In this document: positions 1 through 5,926 of the stretch, piece by piece
Layout: each line of letters starts with the position of its first letter
Position numbering within the stretch: position 1 is the stretch's first letter
From: Nitrosopumilales archaeon
Lineage (GTDB): Archaea; Thermoproteota; Nitrososphaeria; Nitrososphaerales; Nitrososphaeraceae
Assembly (NCBI GenBank): GCA_009665115.1
Contig: WJXE01000083.1
Location: 1-8,247, forward strand
DNA length: 8,247 nucleotides
Reading direction: 5' to 3'
The notes under the pieces: model-generated
Told to the model about the DNA's origin: nothing
The model's input: only the letters and a program-made list of their open reading frames with translations
Databases searched by the model: none
Translations under genes and position numbers: made by a program

Positions 1-1414
1 GGCCGGCGGAGCCATAGGTTTTGGTGGGGGCGGAGGGGTTTTTGCCATCGTCTTGGCATGTCTATAGATATGAAACATACCCGCAAACACAAGCATTATG
101 ATACCTACAATGAATAGTGAGAAGTTCTTCATTCCACTAAGAACAGCATAATACGCCGCAATGTTCAGATAAATTTGAAAAGCCAGTAACGCTACAAATA
201 CTATATAGATCCAGTTTTCTGGGATGTTGATTGAACTCTTGCCTGAAGGTTTTTTTGGTTGCGATTTTGCCCTAACTTCTGCATTCTTGGCTAGCTTTAT
301 CATCATGTATGTGAATCCAAAGGACAGGGGCACCAGCATCAACATTACCGAGTAAAAGAAGATCGGATCGATAACTAACCTTTCGAGCAGAGACTTTTGT
401 ATATTAGGATCAATGTAGAATCCCCAGTAAGTGGTAACCATAATCTGCGCAATGCTGGTTATCCCTATTGCAGTAACAAGTGGCCTATCTTTCCATGAGA
501 ATTTCCTGTACCTATCAACAAAAGGCATAACCAATAACGTCAATATTAATAAACCAGGCCATGCAACACCTGTTACAAATTTATCGTATTGGGTTCTAAG
601 GAATGCATACAGTCCTGTCAGATACCATTCAGGTACCGTAATACCCGGGGGTGACGTGGGAACAAATTTTGTTCCTAAATCTATAGGAAATACTTCCTAA
701 ATCTATAGGAAATACCCCTCCAGTTATCATTATTGCTCCTGATACTGCCATAACCATTGGTATGTCGAATACGAGGAACCTTGGAAAGTGCACAACCATT
801 AAGCCGAGCAGTGCGATGGGGAGGAAAAACACATGAAAAGCATAGAATCTTAGGACAAAATCGTGAAATCCTCCACCAAAGAATGCATCTCTAAGTTGTG
901 GACCCAGAACAGGTATGGAGTTAGTCAGTGAAGCCGCGATGGATATGGCAAGCTCGGAGCGTTCACTAAATATAATGTCATAGCCAGTAAACGCCTCAAG
1001 AATTGTAAGTACGCCTATGATAACTCCTGTCACCCAAATAATTTCATTCCTGATCTTGTATCTACCACTAAAATACTGATAGTACATGTGAAGCAGTGCT
1101 ACCATAACCATGGCGTTAGATGCATGATAGTGTATATTGCGTATATGGAATCCATAAGGAATTGTGTTGTTAATATTTTGCACGCTATTCCATGCTCTAT
1201 CAAGTTCCGGTTCGTACCAAAGCATTAACAAAGCTCCGGTAATACCCAGAATTATGAATAGGACAAAAGTAATCATGCCAAGGAAACCAAGGGGGCTAAC
1301 GAATCTTCCAGGAAAGGTAAACTTGAGCCCCATGAAGATAGTTCTATCTATGCCGGCATAAATCCACTTAAGGAAAGTGACTAAACTGTTTTCATCCCTT
1401 ATTGTGGCAACCAA
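1..1414 (-). pseudogene. Cytochrome b (b6-type) of a Rieske/cytochrome b complex, frameshifted by a 22-bp duplication; C-terminus runs off the window
   Basis: Membrane di-haem subunit of a complex III (bc1/b6f)-like quinol oxidase; it would pass electrons from quinol to the Rieske protein encoded just upstream. Seen: the 5' part (1414 down to about 672) encodes about 240 native residues. Haem-ligand histidine pairs lie at H95/H109 (14 apart) and H194/H209 (15 apart); the 15-residue second spacing is the b6-type pattern. Transmembrane stretches lie at roughly 44-66, 98-117, 124-146 and 187-210. After residue 240 the frame shifts at a tandem duplication and stops at TGA 629-631, giving a 261-aa product. 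In another frame the natural continuation resumes with the Qo-site PEWY motif (622-633) and about four to five more hydrophobic helices, ending in a proline-rich tail open to position 1. The start is TTG at 1412-1414, 6 nt after the Rieske stop, preceded by AGGTG about 10 nt upstream. Either a true lesion or an assembly/read artefact; the family call itself is firm. Confidence 0.88.
672..715. repeat. Perfect 22-bp tandem duplication inside cytochrome b
   Basis: Two identical 22-bp units lie head to tail at 672-693 and 694-715. Each contains a short inverted repeat, TTCCTA and TAGGAA separated by 6 nt, which could favour replication slippage. Because 22 is not a multiple of three, the second copy shifts the reading frame of the minus-strand gene. 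Deleting one unit joins residues ending ...FPIDLG directly to TKFVPTSPPG and then PEWY, a sensible cytochrome b sequence. Confidence 0.95.
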
Positions 1415-1420
1415 ATTTTC

Positions 1421-2035
1421 TTACACCTTTAGGAATCGACCGAAGCCCACAACTCCGTTTTTATTGGGACTCCAGATAGGAGGCAAAATCCATATGTTTC
1501 CATTTCCATCTGTTTCTAGATCTAACATCGGAAGGACATTACTGGGCGGTGATTGTAGGGATGCTGGTCCGGCAAATGCCTTACCATTAAGAGGATCATA
1601 CATACTACCGTGACATGGGCATTCGCCTCGCTTTCTGCCAGGGTCAGGCCAGTATTTCCATAGACACCAAAGATGCAAGCATATCTGACTATACATTCTA
1701 AAGGCTGACACGTCATTTTTGTTCCCCCCAAGCTCCGGTGGCAATCGTATAAATTGCCAAAGTCGGAAGGATTCTTTATTTAATGTTTGATCGCTAGTTA
1801 ATGGATAAATAACAGTTTCAGAATGATTAACTGGAAAAGTCTTAATATTGGCCTGTGAACCATCAGGCAGCTCGAGTTTGGCCTTTGCAGATATATTCCC
1901 AGCAGGATTGGGTAAGAACTTACCCCAATCTATAAAGGGTATGAAAGTCATAACCGTACCTGCAGCGGCCATAAGCTTCAGAAAATCACGCCGCGATACC
2001 TTCCTTCCAGAATTAGGAGGGCTTTGCTGCGCCAT
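1421..2035 (-). CDS. Rieske [2Fe-2S] iron-sulfur protein, Tat-exported, of a complex III-like oxidase
   Basis: A 204-aa membrane-anchored Rieske protein that takes an electron from quinol at the Qo site of cytochrome b, working on the outer face of the membrane. Seen: a twin-arginine motif SRRDFLK (14-20) followed by a hydrophobic segment (about 19-37), serving as Tat signal and anchor. Cluster box I is CLHLWC (119-124) and box II is CPCHGS (139-144). By family knowledge C119, H121, C139 and H142 bind the cluster, and C124 and C141 can form the supporting disulfide. Box I differs from the usual CTHLGC at two positions. The ATG at 2033-2035 fits a TATA-like box about 25-30 nt upstream, implying a very short leader. 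It is first in an operon with cytochrome b, which starts 6 nt after its stop. Both cluster boxes are complete, so this gene looks intact even though its partner is broken. Confidence 0.93.
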   Translation of the reverse strand: MAQQSPPNSGRKVSRRDFLKLMAAAGTVMTFIPFIDWGKFLPNPAGNISAKAKLELPDGSQANIKTFPVNHSETVIYPLTSDQTLNKESFRLWQFIRLPPELGGNKNDVSAFRMYSQICLHLWCLWKYWPDPGRKRGECPCHGSMYDPLNGKAFAGPASLQSPPSNVLPMLDLETDGNGNIWILPPIWSPNKNGVVGFGRFLKV

Positions 2036-2060
2036 CGTGTACAGAAAGCAGCTTCACACA

Positions 2061-2070
2061 TATCTATAAA
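2061..2070 (-). promoter_or_regulatory. TATA-like promoter element of the Rieske/cytochrome b operon
   Basis: On the minus strand the sequence reads TTTATAGATA, preceded by an A-rich stretch that could serve as a BRE. It is centred about 31 nt before the Rieske ATG, predicting transcription start a few nucleotides ahead of the start codon. A 10-bp perfect palindrome, TAAGCGCTTA (2089-2098), lies just upstream and could be an operator. Position and motif only. Confidence 0.45.
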
Positions 2071-2323
2071 CTTTTGGACATTTATTAATAAGCGCTTAGC
2101 TTTGCTACCATGTGCCATCTAACCGGAGTACGCCGGTGACGTGAAGTATCAATCATGATTGTGTTACAGATTCCCATAATGACAACGTGCAATGGGAGCT
2201 CCGAATGATTGCTAATCCAGCACTAATTTTCGGAATATTATCCGCGTTCTGTCTCCTCGTTGTTTATTTATCCAATTTATCTATTGTTGCAACGACGCGG
2301 TTATCCACACTCTCCGATTTGTC
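2071..2323. other. Spacer between the Rieske promoter and the aIF6 3' end; no gene seen
   Basis: No coding frame with family features was found on either strand. Visible elements are the palindrome TAAGCGCTTA (2089-2098) and a small inverted repeat ACCGG / CCGGT (2122-2126 and 2133-2137) with a 6-nt loop and no T-run. In many archaea the ribosomal protein LX (L18a) gene follows aIF6, but no trace of it was recognised here. Confidence 0.5.
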
Positions 2324-3007
2324 TCATGCTTTGAAGATTCTGCTAAGCATAATCAACTCAGGGCCGCTCGTCAAAGATCCTACAATCACGGATTTTGAAT
2401 TCGCCAGTATTCCAGAAGATAGAAACGGGATCCCTCCGTTAACCGTAACAGGTTCAACTTGGACTTGCAATGTCTCGGAAATCACCTTAATCTCATCTTC
2501 TGTTGCTTTTGGGTGAACTGCGGCGCCCGTGTTTGTTGCGACGACCATAGAACCTGTTTGAATAAAGCCGCCTACCGTCATCGAATGGACAGGAACACCC
2601 AAAGCGTCTCGAATTTGCTGGTCTACTTCGCCTTTGAATAGTGGAGATACTAATGCTCCATTATCATTGGTTGAAATCAAATTTCCAATGGCAGTAAATT
2701 TGCTATTCAGACGATCAACATTAAGACCGGTTGCCTGCTTCAGAGCCAAAATTTCTTCATCTGTGGCAATAGAGGGAACCAAAATTCCGTTGTTATTCAT
2801 TGCCGTCATCGGACCGATAAGCCTTGTGTTCGCAACAGATGTATAAAGCTCCTCTTCCACACCTAGGTATTCCATTAGTTTAGCGGTTTTAGTTTTTGCA
2901 AAACCAAAAGGTACTATTATTATTCTATCATTGGCCTTCGCAAACAATCCAAGATTAGGGCTTTTATATACGCCGTATCTATAAATTCCCAAGTATTGAA
3001 TTTTCAA
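2324..3007 (-). CDS. eif6: Translation initiation factor 6 (aIF6)
   Basis: aIF6 binds the 50S subunit and prevents premature joining with the 30S; it is a cytoplasmic pentein-fold protein. Seen: the repeated pentein signatures NNNGILVPS, NDNGALVSPLF, TNTGAAVHP and, near the C-terminus, NGGIPFLSSGILANSKSVIVG, plus SVANTRLIG in the first half. The length of 227 aa is close to the family's usual 220-230. The longest frame begins at TTG 3005-3007. A second in-frame TTG at 2990-2992 gives a 222-aa protein beginning GIYRYGVYKSPNLG after the initiator, which matches the usual aIF6 N-terminus better and is my preferred start. No ATG or Shine-Dalgarno sequence precedes either. A weak AT-rich element, TTCATATTC (about 3017-3026, minus strand), could be a TATA box. 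No ribosomal protein genes flank it. Confidence 0.95.
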   Translation of the reverse strand: MKIQYLGIYRYGVYKSPNLGLFAKANDRIIIVPFGFAKTKTAKLMEYLGVEEELYTSVANTRLIGPMTAMNNNGILVPSIATDEEILALKQATGLNVDRLNSKFTAIGNLISTNDNGALVSPLFKGEVDQQIRDALGVPVHSMTVGGFIQTGSMVVATNTGAAVHPKATEDEIKVISETLQVQVEPVTVNGGIPFLSSGILANSKSVIVGSLTSGPELIMLSRIFKA

Positions 3008-3598
3008 TGTAAAACTATGAATATGAACCTATTGAACTTAGACCGCAAAATGAAATCTATTTCTCCTAAGGTCTAAATCGTCAAATCTTGAAACTCTTGT
3101 TTCCCAATTCCATTAGCCCATGATAGCGCTCCATAAGTCATTTATCCGTCTCTTCTAACAAAGATTTCAGTGCCGGAAGAGAGAATAAAGGATAAAATCC
3201 GCCAAACAAGAAACAAGATGCACGAGATTCGCAAGAGAGCATATTACTCATAGCCTCAGGACCGACATAGAGACACTGAATTGGGTGTTGAACGAAATAT
3301 TGGTATTAAGCTGCGAGCCGTAGACTTATCTGGTTTCACTCTGACACGGGAAACAACTCAGTTATCAATACTTTAGCGTAAAAGACTTATACCAAGTCGA
3401 CCCCTAAAATTGTGTCAAATTTGATTCACATGCCGACGATAAGCATCACCAGTAGAAATAAAAATGTAGTAGCAAAACATAATATATCAATCCAAATTTG
3501 AACTTAAATAAATGCTGCGAACAAAACGCAAGTCATTTACCGTACCATTTTGGGGTCTGTAATCTTAATTATCTGAACTTTGTTTATCTATGGGGTGA
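3008..3598. other. 591-bp spacer between divergent aIF6 and pyrB; no convincing gene
   Basis: This region should hold promoters for both flanking genes. On the plus strand one frame is open from 3137 to 3373 apart from a single TAG at 3251-3253. Its first half is rich in K, R and E (PEERIKDKIRQTRNKMHEIR), but it has no good start and no family match, so it may be chance or a remnant. Two palindromic CAAATTTG cores lie at 3416-3423 and 3493-3500. A TATA-like AATATAT (about 3481-3487) sits about 28 nt before a 16-codon ATG frame (3512-3562). No tRNA, SRP or RNase P RNA signature was recognised. Confidence 0.45.
3564..3589 (+). promoter_or_regulatory. Candidate TATA elements of pyrB
   Basis: Two AT-rich boxes precede pyrB: CTTAATTATC (about 3564-3573) and TTTATCTA (about 3582-3589). 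The first would place transcription start just before the ATG at 3599; the second would place it near the second in-frame ATG at 3614. Both imply a leaderless or nearly leaderless message. The sequence alone does not decide between them. Confidence 0.3.
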
Positions 3599-4555
3599 AT
3601 GAAGCCAAGGGATATGCCTAGTGATCATTTTTTTAATCGAGACATAGTTTCAATCAAAGATTTCAGCAGGCAGGACCTTGAGTTTATTTTCGGTTGTACA
3701 GATAGAGTTAGCGCGCTAAGACCAAACGAAAAGGCCGAATTGGGCAAAGGACGAACTCTGGGTTATATTTTCTACGAGCCTAGCACGAGAACAAGGATGA
3801 GTTTCGAAGCAGCTATGGCATCGTTGGGAGGGAGCTCTATCGGAATTTTTGATTCGAAATCCTCGTCGGTCGAAAAAGGCGAAAGCCTTGCTGATACTAT
3901 CAGAATAATGGATCTTTATTCGGATGTTATCGTTCTCAGACATCCGCTAGATGGTTCAAGCAGGTTCGCCGCAGAGCTATCAAAGAACCCGCTAATTAAT
4001 GCCGGCAGCGGAAGTGAAGAACATCCTACGCAAGCTATGCTTGATCTATATACCATACTGAAAGAGAAAAACAAGATTGATGGCCTCAGAATAGGAATAG
4101 TTGGTGATTTAAAATATGGAAGGACAGTTTATTCGCTGCTATACGGCCTCGCAAATTATAATGTAAATATTCACCTAATATCGCCTCCAACGTTGAGCAT
4201 TCGAAAAGAGTCAATATATGATGTTGAGAAGAAGGAATTGAAAATTTTTGAACATGAGGAGCTTGACGACAATATTTTGACTAAACTTGATGTAATCTAT
4301 GTCACACGAATACAGAAAGAGAGATTCCCAGATCCACAGGAGTATGAAAAAGTAAAGGGCACGTATACTGTTGATAGCAATACCCTTCGCAAAGCAAAGC
4401 CAGACGTATCTGTAATGCATCCAATGCCTAGAATGCAAGAAATTTCACATTCTATTGATAATACAAAAAATGCAATTTATTTCAAACAAGCTGCCTATGG
4501 AAAGGAGTTAAGGGCTGCTCTCCTAGCCCTAGTACTAAATGAAAACCCAATATAA
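3599..4555 (+). CDS. pyrB: Aspartate carbamoyltransferase, catalytic chain
   Basis: Transfers the carbamoyl group of carbamoyl phosphate to L-aspartate, giving N-carbamoyl-aspartate, the second step of UMP synthesis; cytoplasmic. Seen in the 318 aa: the carbamoyl-phosphate loop STRTR (62-66), the 80s-loop lysine in SSVEKGES (K93), RHP (114-116 region), HPTQ (142-145), GDLKYGRT (169-176), the aspartate-loop RIQKERF (237-243) and HPMPR (274-278, usually HPLPR). All expected active-site residues are present and the length is normal, so an active enzyme is expected. The ATG at 3599 directly follows GGGGTGA, too close to act as its Shine-Dalgarno; the ATG at 3614 gives a protein starting at residue 6 and is an alternative start. 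No regulatory-chain gene (pyrI) follows, although archaeal pyrB is commonly paired with it. Very similar in pattern to archaeal PyrB proteins. Confidence 0.97.
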   Translation: MKPRDMPSDHFFNRDIVSIKDFSRQDLEFIFGCTDRVSALRPNEKAELGKGRTLGYIFYEPSTRTRMSFEAAMASLGGSSIGIFDSKSSSVEKGESLADTIRIMDLYSDVIVLRHPLDGSSRFAAELSKNPLINAGSGSEEHPTQAMLDLYTILKEKNKIDGLRIGIVGDLKYGRTVYSLLYGLANYNVNIHLISPPTLSIRKESIYDVEKKELKIFEHEELDDNILTKLDVIYVTRIQKERFPDPQEYEKVKGTYTVDSNTLRKAKPDVSVMHPMPRMQEISHSIDNTKNAIYFKQAAYGKELRAALLALVLNENPI

Positions 4556-4714
4556 TCTTGCAAATAACCGTCGGTTATGAAGGACACACTCTTTTACTTA
4601 ATCAAGATTCTTTCGAAAACAATGGCTGGTTGTCACACCGATAGTTCAAGAACGAGGCTGTAATGTCAGACCGCCCAGACCTGTTTGGTGTATTGTCCTG
4701 TTTATATATCCGAA
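4556..4714. other. Convergent spacer after pyrB; contains a palindrome
   Basis: No gene was recognised, including no start of pyrI. A 15-bp inverted repeat, ATAACCG-T-CGGTTAT (4564-4578), begins 8 nt after the pyrB stop. It can fold as a 5-bp stem with a 5-nt loop and could mark a 3' end or a protein-binding site. A TATA-like TTTATATA (4701-4708) sits next to the 3' end of the opposing gene, with no gene on the plus strand downstream that it would obviously serve. Confidence 0.4.
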
Positions 4715-4882
4715 CTAATTGAGACGCTTTGCTGGGTTATCGCCTAAATGTTTCAATTGTATTAGCGTAGGTTGACGATGAGCCTGTATAGCATCGTGTA
4801 TAGCATTCCTAGATTCTGTCAAGTCAGGAGATGTGTTCAGCCCAAACTGGTGATATAAGTCATAATGATAAGCTGTGGACAT
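4715..4882 (-). CDS. Unrecognised small protein, last gene of the run opposite the methyltransferase
   Basis: A 55-aa hydrophilic protein from the ATG at 4880-4882, ending at TAG 4715-4717. It starts 11 nt after the stop of the 180-aa gene. An upstream in-frame TTG (4895-4897) overlapping that stop would give 60 aa, but the ATG is the simpler start. The C-terminal half (LTESRNAIHDAIQAHRQP and onward, through QLKHLGDNPAKR) looks like one or two amphipathic helices and is basic, which would suit a nucleic-acid-binding or partner-binding role; this is inference. No membrane segment, cysteine pair or known motif is visible. The tight spacing suggests co-transcription with the two genes before it. 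Confidence 0.5.
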   Translation of the reverse strand: MSTAYHYDLYHQFGLNTSPDLTESRNAIHDAIQAHRQPTLIQLKHLGDNPAKRLN

Positions 4883-4893
4883 AATATAAAATA

Positions 4894-5436
4894 TCAAAAG
4901 TATGATGAGTTATCTATGACTCTGACCATATTCTTGACATCAAAAACCATCACCTTCGTTGGTAATTTAAGGGTCAAGAGTCGATCGGGGGGAGGATTAT
5001 ACTTTAAAACGTGGACCAGTCCGCTAAGCCTTTTCCCTTGGCGTTTTTCGATAACAATATGCGGGTCGAACAAGGCATCGAATGTGAAAAAATATGTCGC
5101 GCCCCATACATTTACAGAATATTCTACTTTATAATAAGGAATTGACATTCTAGGAAACATTAGATTACCTGATCCATGAACGTTTTCACCTTTGTCATAC
5201 GTCCTCCTATGAAAGTCATCAATGAATGGAACCTTAGTGAACACTGTTGACCTAAGTGATTTCCTGATGCAAATTATTGCATAGCGATTAAATTCTTCGT
5301 CAGGCAAAATTGCAGGACCATATTTTGCATCATCATGCCAACTTATTCTGCGGTTGACCAAAAATTTTTGCGAAGTTTCGATTAGTCTCCGAATATTCTC
5401 TACAAATTGATGTTCATTACATTCGTAAACCGGCAT
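4894..5436 (-). CDS. Unrecognised 180-aa protein, middle gene of the run opposite the methyltransferase
   Basis: I do not recognise this family. The ATG at 5434-5436 (MPVYECNEHQF) is chosen because its frame upstream overlaps the 113-aa gene and reads as non-coding there. An AGAGGA sequence lies about 13 nt before it. The stop is TGA 4894-4896. The product is soluble and mixed alpha/beta, with an N-terminal helical part (QFVENIRRLIETSQKF), many aromatics in the middle (IPYYKVEYSVNVWGATYFFTF) and a basic stretch after FDPHIVIEKRQGKR. The last segment places acidic and lysine residues after a hydrophobic strand, faintly recalling a PD-(D/E)xK nuclease core, but the spacing is not convincing and I do not claim it. 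The 20-nt overlap with the gene before suggests translational coupling, or that the two were once one reading frame. Divergence from a DNA methyltransferase makes a restriction or modification-linked role the leading guess. Confidence 0.6.
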   Translation of the reverse strand: MPVYECNEHQFVENIRRLIETSQKFLVNRRISWHDDAKYGPAILPDEEFNRYAIICIRKSLRSTVFTKVPFIDDFHRRTYDKGENVHGSGNLMFPRMSIPYYKVEYSVNVWGATYFFTFDALFDPHIVIEKRQGKRLSGLVHVLKYNPPPDRLLTLKLPTKVMVFDVKNMVRVIDNSSYF

Positions 5437-5758
5437 AGTGTTGTAATTCCTCTGTGATTTTCGAAACGGTGTGAGTTGATCCACAAATTGTAATGATAGG
5501 GTCTTTTGGATAAGCATCGCCAATCTCCTCAGAGACACTGATTGTTTCTTCCCCATTAACATAGAGCATCCTCTTCCAGAATTTACCCTCTGCGACAATT
5601 GTCGTGATACCATCTAGTGAAAAATCAAGTTGAGAAATACTGGCTGATACTTCTTGCAACGGTATAAGTACAGAAATCGATTTTAATTTCTGTTTATTTC
5701 GCATATCCCTGTATGTTAGCAACGATTCACGAATATAAAAATAGGCGGCATGCTGCAT
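5417..5758 (-). CDS. Unrecognised 113-aa protein, first gene of the run opposite the methyltransferase
   Basis: No family recognised. The ATG at 5756-5758 is the first possible start, as a TGA precedes it in frame 15 nt upstream; the stop is TAA 5417-5419. The N-terminus (AYFYIRESLLTYRDMRNKQK) is probably helical and basic. The rest looks beta-rich (SISVLIPL, DFSLDGITTIVAEG, RMLYVNGEETISV, DPIITICG) and ends with a short helix (SKITEELQHY). No signal peptide or membrane span. It overlaps the 180-aa gene by 20 nt in a different frame; together they would encode about 290 residues if joined by a frameshift. It lies 168 nt from the divergent methyltransferase, so the two transcription units may share control. 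Function unknown; partner of a DNA modification system is inference. Confidence 0.6.
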   Translation of the reverse strand: MQHAAYFYIRESLLTYRDMRNKQKLKSISVLIPLQEVSASISQLDFSLDGITTIVAEGKFWKRMLYVNGEETISVSEEIGDAYPKDPIITICGSTHTVSKITEELQHYAGLRM

Positions 5759-5926
5759 GAGAAGTCTACATCATGTCGCTACAACCGACCAAGGGGGAAC
5801 ACACCACAGCCAAGGAACGTGTCATTCCAAGATGACTTAAGGTAGCATCCGAAGAATACGACATTATAGTGTGATTACAAGGAGTTAAATTGATATTGAT
5901 TAATATCATCAATCAATAAATTCATC
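5759..5926. promoter_or_regulatory. Divergent promoter region between the unknown operon and the methyltransferase
   Basis: This 168-bp spacer must hold promoters for both directions. Towards the methyltransferase it has an ATTATA box (about 5864-5869), an AAGGAG (5878-5883) and a very AT-rich stretch running to the start codon. The AAGGAG is followed at a good distance by TTG 5890-5892, opening a 9-codon frame that ends before the methyltransferase ATG. It could be a short leader ORF, or the AAGGAG may be coincidental. Promoter elements towards the minus-strand genes are not obvious. Confidence 0.35.
5892..5917. repeat. AT-rich inverted repeat abutting the methyltransferase start
   Basis: GATATT (5892-5897) and AATATC (5902-5907) form a perfect 6-bp inverted repeat with a 4-nt loop. 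Overlapping it, ATTGAT (5895-5900) is matched in inverse by ATCAAT at 5908-5913 and again at 5912-5917. The block ends 9 nt before the methyltransferase ATG and covers a TAATAT that could be the TATA box, so a protein bound here would block expression. Operator function is inferred from position. Confidence 0.4.

Noticed and set aside
1..700. Independent subunit IV-like gene formed by the 3' half of cytochrome b
   Set aside because: The frame is closed by a TAG within the first repeat copy, and the next ATG/GTG/TTG lies beyond the PEWY motif, so a separate functional C-terminal subunit could not start here.
2187..2516. Plus-strand frame with a hydrophobic N-terminus
   Set aside because: Most of it is antisense to the firmly identified aIF6 gene and no family features are seen.
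4579..4665. 28-codon ATG frame after pyrB, checked as a pyrI start
   Set aside because: The sequence has no PyrI features and stops quickly.
4785..4806. 10-bp direct repeat TGTATAGCAT with 12-bp period
   Set aside because: It lies inside the 55-aa gene and reflects repeated Ala-Ile codons; two copies are not enough for an array.
4894..5436. PD-(D/E)xK nuclease core in the 180-aa protein
   Set aside because: Both PDEEF...IRK and FDPHIVIEKR loosely resemble the motif, but the spacing and surrounding strands are not convincing.
5437..5613. Longer start for the 180-aa gene, adding 59 residues
   Set aside because: The extra part overlaps the 113-aa gene in another frame and has a composition unlike a real protein; ATG 5436 fits the overlap better.
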